This document shows, piece after piece, positions 46,001 to 58,200 of a DNA stretch of 64,000 bases (its first letter is position 1; each line of letters starts with the position of its first letter). The translations under genes were made by a program, and so were the position numbers. The stretch covers positions 48,402,685-48,466,684 of the forward strand of contig CM053272.1 in NCBI GenBank assembly GCA_028583415.1, in the 5' to 3' direction. Source of the stretch: Protea cynaroides. Taxonomy: Eukaryota > Streptophyta > Magnoliopsida > Proteales > Proteaceae. Under the pieces are notes generated by a model, which was given only the letters and a program-made list of their open reading frames with translations, made no database searches and had not been told where the DNA came from.

Positions 46001-47448
46001 CAAATGGAATCCAAGGTAAGATAGCAGAATTCCAGTAGAGTGGGGTTTGAAGTAAGACTGTATGAGGATAGTAAAAAGAGTAAGAATAATAAAGAGAGTG
46101 AGTGTGAAATGGTATAAGCTCAAGTATATGAGAATTGGACATACATTTCCTTCTTCATTAAACCTTTTATTTATAGTAAAGATATGGAGCTATGGGTAGC
46201 ATTTTTCCTAGTTTATCGGGCTATAATTTGTAGCCAACCTTTAGTGTCCATGTGTTCAATGGTGATAGGTCAGGAGGGTCGACTTTGCAAATTGAGGGAA
46301 TTTGATACGGGTCTTACAAGTATGCTCCTTGAGAGTATCAAACACTTGCTCTTTGAGAGTATTAAACCCTTTGTTCCTTGAGAGTATTAAACCCCTTGCT
46401 CCTTGAGAGTATCAAACCCTTTGTTCCTTAAGAATATTTGTCACTCTTTGCTCCTTGAGAGTATCAATCCAAAAAAACAACGAACTACGTTGTATCTGAT
46501 TTTCAGGACCTCTAAAATAAGTAGGCAACTTGGAGGACCTCTCCAAGTATGGTATCATATCTTAGTATCCTTAGGTTCATTCTTATCCATATCCATATCC
46601 ATATTCATTTTAATCTACATAAGCTATCTCTAGATTCAATTTCAATCACCATCAAACATAAACTTTAAGTTGAACAATTGAATATAAGAAAGCTTAAGCA
46701 TAAATCACATCCATAAACATTAATCACATTCCGTTCGAACTACGTTATAGACTTGATTTCCAGGATTGAAATACGTAGGCAATTTGAGATGTCTTAGATG
46801 TCTCAGATTCAGTCCATCACCGGACCATCTTCGGTTTGGTACACTGTATATTATTTTACTTGTTTATTTATTTTGAGAACATGTTTGGCTAAACCTAGGT
46901 TAGAAGAACTTAACAACTTGGCATAGGATCCCCATGAACCCTAGTCATCATCCATTGACCATGAATAGTTAGAACCACAGAGTCTAAGAAAAATAGAATC
47001 ACATAGGAAGTCGATTTTCAGATCGGACAGCTTTGGATGTCTAACACCTTCCCAAACTGTACCTTGAATGCTTACCCGTTCTCTAATAGATCAAAGCCAA
47101 TATATTGGGTCAAATGAGTCAATAGAATTCTTTTCTTATGATGAGACTACATTTTATAGTTCCTAGGCCTTAATCTAAGTGAGGACTCTATATCATTACC
47201 GTCCATCAGAGATAAGTGGATATTCATTTGTCCTCACAGGAAGGTGGTTTCTAGGGTTTTTGGGCTACCTCTCCATTGCTCTTAATGGTATCTTGAATGT
47301 TTATGAGAGGTTGGTAGAACCATTGCTGTAAATCAATGGTGATTGTGGGCTGTGAAAAGGAGAATGAAAGCTTGTGAGTGAAGGTGAGCTTGGAGAATCA
47401 AGTTCTACCAACATTGAAAGCTATTGAAGGTTCTTGAGAGAGGTGTGG
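46001..47448. other. Unassigned, probably transposon-derived sequence
   Basis: No coding domain is recognised. It contains the 25-bp tandem array at 46,323-46,470. Its composition and the element insertions around it suggest repeat-derived DNA, but I see no diagnostic end. Confidence 0.35.
46323..46470 (+). repeat. Six-copy 25-bp tandem array
   Basis: Units of the form TG(C/T)TCCTTGAGAGTAT(C/T)AAACCCTT follow each other head to tail, with drift in the fifth unit (TTCCTTAAGAATATTTG). Confidence 0.9.
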
Positions 47449-49730
47449 TGTAAGACCCGCACGCCACAAATCCGGTCTAACCTTATATTTCGTGTCGTGA
47501 CCAGTATACATATCATGGTCGAGCCAAATGGACTAAGTGCATGAAGGAAATCGCAAGACCAGGTATGGAATTGACCCAAAAAATAGTAAAATAGAGGGTA
47601 GGGTCGCATACCTAAACAGGTAGGGTCGACCCCACCCAAATCAGAAGTCAGACCCATGACTTTTAGTCCTAGGGTCGGACAACTGAAACCCTAGGGTCGA
47701 CGAGATCTGCGACCCTAGCATCGACCCTAGGATCACCGACAGAAATCGTAAATAGAAAACTTTCCTAAATTCAAGGGGATTCTTTCCTAATCTCAATGTG
47801 ACTTATTTTGGGAGGTTTTTCTTTATAAATAGGACGTCCCTTAGCCTCTTTCACTCCTTTTGAAATCCTAATTGAAAGTGAGAGAAAGAGAAAAAAAGGA
47901 GAAGAGAATGAGAGTTGGAGAAGAAGACTAAGGAGAAGAAATTCAGAGAAATCTCTGAATCTCAGCAAGTTTAAGGTATGATTACATTCTCCATAAATTA
48001 TGTAAGACTCTAGAAGAGATTATGAAGAGGGTAGGATCTAGGAGAAACCCAAATCATCCATCCATGGATAAATTCCAATGGAATCCATGGAGGAAATCAT
48101 TGAAAACTATGTAAAGTGAATAACTTGGAGTTTTAAGCCATAGAACAATCATAGAATGGACTATGGAAATAAGCCAAAGGACCCAAACATAAAAGAATAG
48201 ACTGTAGAATGAAAGGTCGACTTAAACCACGTGCGATCGCATGTATGGTCGATTGGGAATCGACCCTACCAGACCACAGGATCCACCCCAAGCTCTCGGG
48301 AAGTCCAGGGAAGCTGCGGTCGCACCTAGGGTCGATGGGACAACCGACCCTAGCATTGACCCTATACCCTGGGGTCACATAAACCTGCGACCCATCCTGC
48401 GACCCTAGCTTTACAGCAAGCTTAAAACTGTCCGAATGAATTCTAATTAAAATCTATCGACTTGTTAGGTTTTTCTATTGATATAAAGGTGATTCTTAAA
48501 GCTTGAAAGGAGATTTACACTCAAGCAAAGGTGAGGGAACAAAACCTAAACTAATTGGCTAATAATAAACTGTTTTTATTTATTGAGTCAAATACCGTGA
48601 ATGATTCTATGTTTGTATGATTGTAATGTGCATATCACATGTCATCCACTATTCCTGTTATTACTGTTCATGCATATTTAATTTCTACTTATTTTTTTAT
48701 ATGATGATGATGATGATGCTAGGAATAGGCATGTGAATGTTTGTATGTGATTAGTGTACTTGATGCGAGTGGGCATCAGGGGGAGGACGTGACATTGTGG
48801 TTCAGCCTGGTCACCAGACTCTAGCTCTATCTCTACTCAAGTCTTGTCCACTAACATCGTCGTATCGCCATTACCTTAGCGGAACTAATACGTCGTAGGG
48901 CATCAGGGGGGACGTGATATTGTAGTTCAGCCTGGTCACCAGACCCTAGCTCTATCTCTATGGATGTATTGAGGGATGCTATACACTGTTTGATATTATG
49001 ATTGATTAGTTGCGAGTCCAGTTTACAAGCCCTCGCCAATAGGGGCTTACGTGTTGGTATGGGCAATCGGTACAGCAATGTCGTTTTCATTGGGTGTATA
49101 TTATCCATGGTGGGTGCATGTGGGACGACAGTGTTGTTCATTGGGCGGCTTCACACACTCGTGTATAGAGGTGAAGTGGTCATCGAACCTTTCTATAGCA
49201 CATTGCAAACTTATATATCAGACCAAAGATATGAATGAATGCATGCATATGTTTGTTGCATTGTTTTGTTTTCTCACTGAGCTCAAGTTGGAGAGCTGAC
49301 CCTCGCGCGTGCAATTCTTTTTAGTTTCTGATATTGCAGATATTATGATTGAAGATTATGTCGACACGCCAACATATGAACAGGTGGCGGCTATGATGAG
49401 CAAGCTGTGGAGGATGAACATGGTTCATTAAGCGAGCGTTTCAACTATGGATACGCTTAGTGTTTAATTTCCGTATTTGGATATTGTAAAATGTATTAAA
49501 TTATGTTTTGGTTACTTGGAGATAAATGGAATATTAATGATTTATCATGACTAGACTTCAGTTCATTATCTGTAAGACTTCCGCTATTTACTTTATTACC
49601 TCTGATTAATGTGGAATGTGTTTTGGTTTAACAACGTGGGCATAGCCTATTCGAGATCCTGGTTGAACCATTGATTTATTGATGGTTCATCACACCATCA
49701 TTTTGGTTAGTCCAGAATTTGGGTGTGACA
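47449..49730 (+). mobile_element. Large solo LTR, probably Tekay/Del-type Ty3-gypsy chromovirus
   Basis: The 2,282-bp unit starts TGTAAGACCC and ends GGGTGTGACA, near-inverse termini typical of Del/Tekay LTRs. A perfect 5-bp target duplication TGTGG lies at 47444-47448 and 49731-49735. A promoter-like CTTTATAAATAGGACG (about 47,821) supports plus orientation, and TCACTGAGCTCAAG near 49,275 resembles the U5-side sequence of such LTRs. The first 1 kb repeats GGGTCGAC/GGGTCGCA motifs. A pair of about 60-bp repeats (GTGACATTGTGGTTCAGCCT at about 48,788, GTGATATTGTAGTTCAGCCT at about 48,911) lies inside. No gag-pol is present. Ends and TSD are seen; the lineage is from memory of LTR termini. Confidence 0.8.
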
Positions 49731-49735
49731 TGTGG

Positions 49736-51010
49736 TGTGTGAAAGGAAAGAGAGTAGACAAGAGGAGTTTTACCTTGTCTATCCACTTGAAGAAGTCTTT
49801 CGATTAGTGAAGCAAATTGAAGATTCCAGTGGGTTTCAGAGGTCTACCAGCTTGCACAGAGTTGCTCCAGAGACTACTCAAAGTACCAAGAAATATACAC
49901 AAAGGTTGTAAGCCTTCCAACCTTATATATGTGTTTTGCATTGTTTAATTCTTGTACTCATATATGCTAGTGTAAGTAGTAAATGATGAATGCCTAGCTA
50001 ATGGGGATAAAATTATAGGGTATTGATATAAACCTGTTCATTATACTGTCTGCTTCCCGTGGGTGTGGGTTAAGCATAGTGTGTGCAGCGAGTGCTGAAC
50101 ACTGGTACTTCGGTACCTGAATTGTAGGTACATCTGTGCCTTCCTGATTTTATGCTGGATAAAATTTTTTTATCTATTTATTTTCAAAACATGTTTAGCA
50201 TAACCCATTGGCTTAGGCTTCCCAAAAGCTTTGATACTTATATTAAGTCTTCTAGCCAATCAAAAGGATGCTGCTTAAACATATTCTTAATTTGAGTCGA
50301 CTTCTGTTTTACAAGCCGATCTCCCAAATACCTACCTGCCCCAACCATTGCCTAGCACTGGATTTCCTCCTCTTTAGTGGCCCCCTTGCTGTTTTCCAGC
50401 TCACATCGCATCTTGGCCAAACAGGAAGAGTCAGAACCAAAGGTCTTTGTCTGTTGAAGGTGCTCTTTTGGTCTTTGTCTGTTGAAGGTGCTCTTTTCTC
50501 TACTCCATCACTCTTCTCTCTATTCAATGGTCAAAATGAATACATCATCAGTTAACATGACAGAATAAATGCCTTGTAACATTTGAAAAAATAATGGACC
50601 TTTGTAACAAAAATAATTTGCCTATTATATAAACAGAAAAAACAAATTTTAGATACACTAAACACCCCCCAAAAACATACGCAATCCTCAATTATTTAAA
50701 TAAATAAATAATACTTTAAAAACTAGCCCACGGTTGTATGCAGAAAAGGTTCCCAAACTTTAGAATCCTTCTAACTACAAGTTGTTATAAGGAAATGTCC
50801 CTAACTAAGCAATTCTTAAGGAAACTAATAAGAAAAACTAAGATAAAATAAGAAATTAACTCTTATCAACTAGTAAGACTAAAAGAAGTCTAAGTAAATA
50901 ACCATATCACTAAAGCATAAGGCCTACTATTAAATATCTATTTTTGTATACCCATTTAGACTCCCACTCTTGGGCTTTATACAAAAAATAAAAGTCCAAT
51001 CTAACTTAAA
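49736..51010. other. Intergenic, no gene seen
   Basis: A short direct duplication (TCTTTGTCTGTTGAAGGTGC at about 50,441 and 50,471) is the only local structure noted. Small ORFs at 50,268-50,555 are unrecognised. Confidence 0.4.
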
Positions 51011-51295
51011 CTCTCTTTGGTATTGCTTATATTTATGTTTATGAGTTATTTATAATAAATCATTTATGAGAATAAATTATGAATCATAATTAATAATCAT
51101 TTAATAACACTAGACATAAAGAAGTAATAATAGATTACCACAATAATGATAAACACCTTATCACTTATTTGTCAGTTTTAGATTATATCAAGTTATTTTA
51201 AATATAAATAAATATAATAAATCATACTAAACAACTACATATGTCATAATATATTATATAATTAATTCTATAATACATACCAAAGAGAGCCCTAA
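51011..51295. mobile_element. Tourist-like MITE, family C, copy 1
   Basis: Terminal inverted repeat CTCTCTTTGGTAT...ATACCAAAGAGAG with a very AT-rich interior of about 285 bp. It aligns along its whole length with the copy at 61,336 (shared GTTTATGA(G/C)TTATTTATAA, ACATAAAGAAGTAATAATA and CATATGTCATAAT). TIR type and a possible TAA/TTA target suggest PIF/Harbinger, but the TSD is not clean here. Confidence 0.75.
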
Positions 51296-51561
51296 TACTA
51301 AATCTGGCCAAAATTTAAATCAGACCTTAAATTGGGCCTACATTATCCATGCATCATTCACCTCTAAAGTACTAACAGCAATCCATTCAAATGAGACTGA
51401 GCCAACATGGAGTTCAATTGATTTTTAATTCAGTATAACTTTCCAAGTACTACTGTTATCAAATTTTTCTGGCTTAGCTGATCTTTGATTCCTCATTAAA
51501 TTTAATGACCAGAAATTTCTATGAACTATATACAATTCAAGATTAAATATGAATTTGAAAC

Positions 51562-52490
51562 CTTGACAACTTTAGTCCCACCATTCTCAATTTGGTCTGT
51601 TAAGTAGTTAATTTCCTCTTGGGTGAAGGAGCATGGAGGCTTAACCTACACAAATTGACACAAAATCGAAAACTTATAAAAAAAATAAAAATAAAATAAA
51701 GGTGAACACATCATAGCGCAGAAATAACCTGCGACAGAAGGGGTAAAATTGTAACTTTCGTATGGCCCCAACAACGGGAGCATCAATATTGGTGGGATCA
51801 ATTCCAGAAGTTCAGCCTGTAACACAAACCAATATAAATGAATGAACCCATATAAGTCAGACAACAAACTCTCATAGGCTTCAAAAGCTCTATTGCATGT
51901 TCTTTTGCAAAGCTCCAGCACTGTATAACAAGCAATCCATGGTACAGCTAGAATATGTGAAATGAAATCCATACAGTTTCATAGTTACTCATGTCATCAT
52001 TGTTAAATCTTAAAATAACATGTATCGAGCGATCAATGATAGTACAGAACCAGCATGACAACATAGTTTGGCAGTAAAAAGGCAATTTGATATTTCATTT
52101 TCAATATTATTCAGGAAATGATGTTATAAGAGACTAATTAATATATATATAAAATGATAAACCATTTCATTTTCTTTTCAATATCAACAATAGGAAATCA
52201 TATTATGGGAGAGTTCTATAAATAAAATAAAACATGCTTATATAATATATATAAAATAGTGAATTTAAAAATAAAAAAGATAAGAAAACAATGGAATACG
52301 ATTTATAGTACATACCACAAAAGTTTTGGCTCCTCCAACATCAAGCATTGTGACTCCCAGAAGTCACTTTGAATCATAAGGACAAACTCATTTAAGCACC
52401 TCTTCTCCAATCGGAATGGTAGAGTTGACAGGAAAACTGAACAAGTTGACAATGGCCCAAGGGCAGCACTTGATTATTCCGTTAACATAT
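51562..52490 (-). pseudogene. Glyoxysomal-type NAD malate dehydrogenase pseudogene (internal exons)
   Basis: Three consecutive exons survive with their introns. Exon A (about 52487-52316) reads NGIIKCCPWAIVNLFSFPVN, then STIPIGEEVLK, stop, VCPYDSK, stop, LLGVTMLDVGGAKTFV. Exon B (51816-51729) reads AELLGIDPTNIDAPVVG then VTILPLLSQ, with two single-base deletions. Exon C (51645-51562) reads VKPPCSFTQEEINYLTDQIE then NGGTKVVK. This matches the peroxisomal isoform region around NPVNSTVPI and VKPP-SFT, not the mitochondrial one. Junctions keep the parental splice sites (GTG|GTATGT, CAG|GTTATT), so it is a genomic duplicate, not a retrocopy. The N-terminal nucleotide-binding half and the C-terminal part are absent, so it cannot make an enzyme. 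Confidence 0.87.
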
Positions 52491-52579
52491 AAGATTCATA
52501 TATATCCCATTAATGTATAATTCTTTCTCCCTATAATTGTATATATGGTTAAATAACCATATCTATTTTTACCAAAAAA

Positions 52580-52587
52580 AAAAAAAA

Positions 52588-52628
<41 letters not shown>
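52580..52628. repeat. (TA)n microsatellite
   Basis: About 18 TA units following an A-run, directly left of the TTAA-flanked MITE and right of the MDH pseudogene. Confidence 0.9.
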
Positions 52629-52631
<3 letters not shown>

Positions 52632-52671
52632 TGAGCTTCTACAAATATGGAATATGGATGGGGCATATTAA

Positions 52672-53269
52672 GGGTGTCAACAGGCTGGTCTGGTTTGATT
52701 TCGGTCCGAGTTGAAATGGTATTGGGCTTTACAAGCCTTGATCGAAACCTGTCCATTAAGGTTCGGACTGGGGTGGGCTACGCTAGGCATAATATTTAAT
52801 TTGCCGGTCCAGTGTAGGGTTGTGCTTTTCAGACTGATTTTTGGCCTGCTCAGTCCGAGCTGGGTTTATCAGGCTTATCGGATTGCCTTCGCATGTAGCT
52901 ATTTTCACACTGCAATAATTTTTTGTGGCATTTTTTGTTCATATTCAATACAATTGTAAGCGGTTGAAGTTTGATTGATCTTAGGGGCATTTGAGCATGG
53001 ATAATAGATTGTATAGTTGCATTTATTTGGTTAGAATCGTTAGATCCTTGGTCAGTTGATTATTATTTGAGAAGCAAAAAGAATCGATTCGGGCTAGCTC
53101 GGACTTCCTAATAGGCCGGTCAGATCCGGTTTTGGTCTAGGCTAAAATAGTGTCGGGTTTTACAAACTCAGACCGAAACCTGTCCATTAAGGGCTCGGTC
53201 CAAGCTAGGTTCAGATTATATCGGGCCGGCTCAGTCCCTGCTACCAGGCCGGGCCCAGATTTGACACCC
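52672..53269. mobile_element. MITE with GGGTGTCAA termini and TTAA flanks
   Basis: A 598-bp unit with ends GGGTGTCAA and TTGACACCC, both bordered by TTAA (52668-52671 and 53270-53273). The interior is unusually GC-rich for this area and built from two diverged direct repeats, each with GAAACCTGTCCATTAAGG preceded by a GGG(C/T)TTTACAA block. No ORF. The TTAA could be a target duplication or part of the TIR. Confidence 0.7.
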
Positions 53270-53273
53270 TTAA

Positions 53274-55579
53274 GACAGATCTAACATTGAATCTATTTCC
53301 TACTGTATGAGTCATTGGATCCATATTGGTGACCCATTTAAGGATTTGGGTGGAGCATGGATTCAGGTTAGATATGGATTGCCAGTATATTTTCGGGTGT
53401 AGGTTTTCTTCTACTAGGACCCGACTGCTTAATTCACAAAGTCCATCCATGTTATAAATGAATTGAAGATTACTTGCCTTCTCATAAGAACCAGAATGAT
53501 ATAATAATTAAATAAAAAAATTAACAAAAGGGCATTGTTTTGTGCCGATTAAAACGCATATTACCATATTGATCCCAAAGATATGGGAAAAAAACGTCAA
53601 TATGGTTTGCCTCAGTGTACTATACGCGTTTAAAACGTGTTCCGTTATAAATTAAAAAAGTGGTATTTGAAGGTTTTCTTAAAATAAATATTTTAACTTA
53701 TAATCTAGGGTGCATGGGCCATAATTAGTAAGTTTGGGAACAGTAAAAATTTGGATATGGATACATATGAGTATTAAACACGTCTAGACTTCAATACGGG
53801 GATCATGAATCCGGCATTAAAAATACATATGGTATTAACATGATACATGCTTAATACGTGTTTAATACAAAATCCTTTGGAGTAAAATCACGTGCATAGA
53901 TTCACTACACAATAGACATCTACATAATTCAACAAACAGATTAATAACATATAAATACAAATTTATGCAAAAGAAACCTTACAATCTATAGAACATAAAA
54001 AAATAATCACCTGATTAAGGGTTTAAAAGCGTGACAAGAATAATCCCTTTGCAGGTGACAAGAATTATTCCACAAGAAGACTTAGCCAACCTTCCGTTTG
54101 AAGTTTGTATTTGTGATTTATCTCCTTAAATCATTACATAGTTTTATCTCCTTATATCGTTCCAAAAATTTGTCTCCATGAATTACTCTCACAAATTTAT
54201 CACTCCATAGATTTATCTCCGTAGATCACTCCACAGATTTATCTTCTTAAATCATTCTAAATATTTATCTCCTTAGATCACTCTAGAGATTTATCCCCTT
54301 AAATCATTCTACATATTTATCTCTTTAAATAACTACACAAATTTATCTCTTTAAATCACTTCTCATATTCAAAGCATTGAGAATATTTCTATTCTAAATT
54401 CTTTCAATTGGTTGGGGAATTTTTTTTTTTCATTTTTTTTAAACTTTAGAAACGTTTTTTTTTTTTTTTTTAACCATTTAATATGCTAAATGTGTATCAT
54501 TCGAGTATAATACGTTTCAATATAAAAAAACATGAATATTCCCAAATTTATGTAATAGTTCCTAACTAGCTATTTTATTCGGCTCAATAATACAGTTCAC
54601 ATATTATTCACCTATAATACTTGAATTTACTAACTATGGCACAGGCTGCCAAGTTGTCAGGCTGCCTGACTGCACCGCAAAACTCACTCTCATCTCACAT
54701 GTCTCCCATCACCCCTTCTTATAGCTAATCTCATTCTCTATTCTCTAACAAATTTTCGATGTGAGATATATGTGATGAGTTTTTTAAAATCTAGTCTCGT
54801 TTGTCTTTCTTTCTAAACCAATTTCCCATCTTATGTGATGAGATTTTTTTTAAAAGATAGTCTCTTTTTTCTCTCTTTCTTAAATAAATAGTTTCCCTCT
54901 CCTTCCGCTATCTTCTTCTCTTCTCTCTCTCCAATGCTAACCATTTATTATTTATTGTCTCTTCTATCTCTCTTTGTTAAATACTTCTCTTCCTCTCATT
55001 ATCCTCTCCTCTCTTCCCTCGTTAATTAATTATTGTTATCTATTTGTGATCATTCACTTGACTACCTATTTCTCCTTGGGGTATATGTTTATCATTCCCC
55101 AATTTATGAAAGTATATTGTTGTTTTTGTCATTGTACTGTATTAGTTTTAATACATTTAAAATCTGTATTGTTCATTTTCATTTTTTTGTCGTTCTCAAG
55201 ATGTTTGACCATTTTTTTGACTGTACCGTTTTTCTTCTACTCCATTTAAAACTTGTATCGTCCCGTTCTATTTTTTTCTCGTTCCCGTTTTAACTTTGAC
55301 ACTGACTGCGTAGTACATGCTCAGGGTATCAGGCTATCAACCTTGCATTTAACAAAGAAGGAAGGGATAGTTTTGAGATTACATTTCTTCATCCAAAGGT
55401 TGAAAGTATGATCATGTTCATGCACGGCCATATATGAAACTTTTTGCCAAAAATAGATTTCATTTATTGGACAACTCAACATCATTAAAATTCATTATTG
55501 CTTTACTGTAAAAATTATTTTAGGTGTATAAGTAGGTTTTTTTGTGTAAAAAATAAGCATGTAAATAAGCTTTTTCAAA
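53274..55579. other. Intergenic, no gene seen
   Basis: It includes a run of irregular copies of TTTATCTCCTTAAATCA(C/T)T (about 54115-54360) and long T/CT tracts. Overlapping frames at 54,974-55,293 are T-rich low-complexity translation. No RNA gene was seen. Confidence 0.4.
54115..54365 (+). repeat. Irregular tandem array, about 30-bp unit
   Basis: TTATCTCCTTAAATCA and ACA(G/A)ATTTATCTC variants recur about eight times, each differing by several bases. Confidence 0.75.
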
Positions 55580-55841
55580 TTGTCCATGGCTTCTTTTGGG
55601 GTAATTTCTGGTGTTTCCGTGAGAAAGGGTCTGAGGAGTATCATCACATTGTTTTTAGTATATGTCGTAGTTCTATATCTTGTGAATTTGAAAAGCCATG
55701 GAGTTGAAGCAAAAAAGATGGATCAAATTGAAGACGATTTGGCTTTAAAAGAGAACTCTAGATTTTAAATAAGCCTCCTCTCAAAACAATTAAGGTACGG
55801 TAGATATATTTTTATTTTTCATTGAAGGAACTCTCTCTCTC

Positions 55842-55895
55842 TCTCTCTCTCTCTAAGATATATATATATATATCTTAGAGAGAAAGAGAGAGAGA
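55842..55895. repeat. CT/TA/GA palindrome
   Basis: A (CT)n tract, then CTCTAAGATATATATATATA and its mirror TATATATCTTAGAG with (GA)n, a near-perfect palindrome able to form a long hairpin. It lies in intron 1 of the neprosin pseudogene. Confidence 0.85.
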
Positions 55896-58054
55896 GAGGG
55901 GGGGAAATGAGAATTTTGTTTGAAGATATCTTGGGGGGAAGAAATGAGAATTTTGTTTGAAGATATCTTGATGTTACATGTAAAGAAAATTTTATTTATT
56001 AAAGTTTGATCTTTTTTTGTTATTTATTATTTTTTCTTCTTGCAGACGAAAGAGGGAGACATCCTAGATTGTGTTGATTTCTACAAGCAACCTGCTTTTG
56101 ATCATCCGTTGCTTAAAGATCACAAAATCCAAGTATATCATTCTCTCTTCTATTTATATTTAATCTGAAGGAGGACGTGCAAATGTATCTCCACATTGAT
56201 TGTGTGGGGATTTTTTTTTTATCTTTTTATCTTTTTTTATGGAAACCTTATATTTATTTTATTTCACCTTTTTTCTATAACAAATAAGAAAGTAAAAAGT
56301 ATGTTTAAAAATGAAAATAGAAACGCTCACTTAAAATCGTACCAATATGGTAATTGACCATTGGAATTAAGGGTTTTTTGTTTTTTTTTTTTTAATTTGC
56401 ATTTTCATTTTATATGATTCATATCCAAGTAATTTGGTGGCAAATATTTTACCAAAAAAATAAAAATAAATAATAATTGGTCGCAAATAAAGTGAAATTT
56501 AAATACTATATAATAGCTTTTTCAGTTAGTACACAATCACTGTAACGATCGGAAAAGGTTCCAATATATTTTGTTTTAATATCATTTCCCTTCAATTAGC
56601 TCCTTGCAACCAAAACTTAGCCTAAGTGATGCTAGGGTCAAAAAATTCAAATGGGAAATGAAAATACATGCTGCTGATGTTTACTTCTTATCAGACTTTC
56701 TTTTTCTCTCTCTTCCTTAGTATACAGGCTCTCTCCCAATGAAGCGGTTACTAGTTCTCCATGCATTCTCATTTTCCCGCACTGTCATATAAATCTTTAT
56801 TTCTTGATCTTTACTCAAATCATATAACAACTTGTGGGAGATTGATGGAATCTATCGCTAGCTTCATTTTTTTTTTTGGGTAAAATATCGCTAGCTTCCA
56901 CAGTAGGATAACGTGATTGGGTCCATAGCATAATGGACGACAAAATAAGAGTATCCAGGGCTCTGTTCAGTCTTGGCCAATTTGGTTTTCGTCCTAGGGA
57001 CTCAAGCCCAAATACAACCCAATAAGAAAACTTCAGCTTCAAGGTTTTTGTGTTGTTTAATGGGCTCTTATCGGTACACTATCAGTTCATTTTGGTTTCC
57101 TCTATGTATGCCTAATTAGTAACAAGTTGGCTTGGACTGTTTCGATTTGAGTTTCCTGCATGTATATATAACAAAGATTGACTTTATAGGCTCCTATCCT
57201 CCGTTATTGGGCCAGTTCAATTCCAGTTTAGGTTTGGGCCAACTGGATTGGTTTGTCTGGGGCTTATCAATCTGTCCGGTCCCTTTTTTTACCAGGTTTC
57301 AAAAAATACAGTCAAATTACGGTCTAATAAAGTTTCAATTTGGGCCAAAATTGCTGTACAAATAGGTCGAAACTTATTTTAAAAAAAATACTAATCACCC
57401 ATTAGATTCCATTACAAAAAAAAATATGTTTTAGTAGTTTTACGAAACTTTGAATTAATCTTTTACCGTTTCTGCCAGTTGTGGCAAATTGAAAACATGA
57501 TTTTACACCTCCTTTTCTAGGAGGGTCTTGTCATTAGTGTGTACAATATAATTTTGAAACGTGGATTTAGAAAAATTGTATTCTGAATTCCTTGAGTGCC
57601 ACATGTACTACTAAATATAATTCTTTCTTATCAAAAAAAAAAAATTGAAAATATAGTTGATAATATTATGATCGATTTTCTTGCAGATGAAACTTACTTT
57701 TTTCCCAAAAGGAGAAGCAAATAAAACATCATCAGCAACTTAACATTTGCAAATTAATTTAAAGCAGAAAAGATGTCCCGAAGGAACAGTTCCCATTCGA
57801 AGGACTTCAAAAGAAGATCTTTTACGGGCTAGAGCTTTATCAAGAGACTTCAGTACTACCAATTTTAGTCAAAGCAAGAAACACTTCCCTGGACAATTTG
57901 TAAGCAATGCTCAACTTATCTTCTCGATAATTCATGAATCAAATAAGCTTTATCGCAACTAAATGGTGTTTACAACACTAATCTTGTTTTGTCATTCAAC
58001 TCGATCTATTTTGAGATATTTCAATTTGGATTATCTACTGCAAGATTTTCTATA

Positions 58055-58200
58055 TGACCCTATTTGTTTCATTGTAAAAATTTTCATACAAATGATATTT
58101 TACGTGAAAATTTTGCTACTTCAATAAATGGCATGCTTTTCTGTATAGAAAATCTAGAAATCTGTTTGGAAAAATAAAATTATTCTTAAGGTTTTTTTTA
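58055..58200. mobile_element. hAT-like MITE, family B, partial copy 2
   Basis: CCCTATTTGTTTCATTG followed by CAAATGATATTTTACGTGAA matches the first 60 bases of the copy at 31,655. The right end is not clear. Confidence 0.45.

Noticed and set aside
46323..46470. CRISPR-like regular repeats
   Set aside because: Units are contiguous with no spacers, drift in sequence, and lie in plant nuclear DNA. It is an ordinary tandem array.
51646..51972. 108-codon minus ORF as a membrane protein
   Set aside because: Its middle is an out-of-frame reading of MDH exon B; the hydrophobic character is accidental.
54974..55293. T-rich ORFs with several hydrophobic segments
   Set aside because: Low-complexity T/CT-rich DNA translates to Phe/Leu/Ile; no start context or family.
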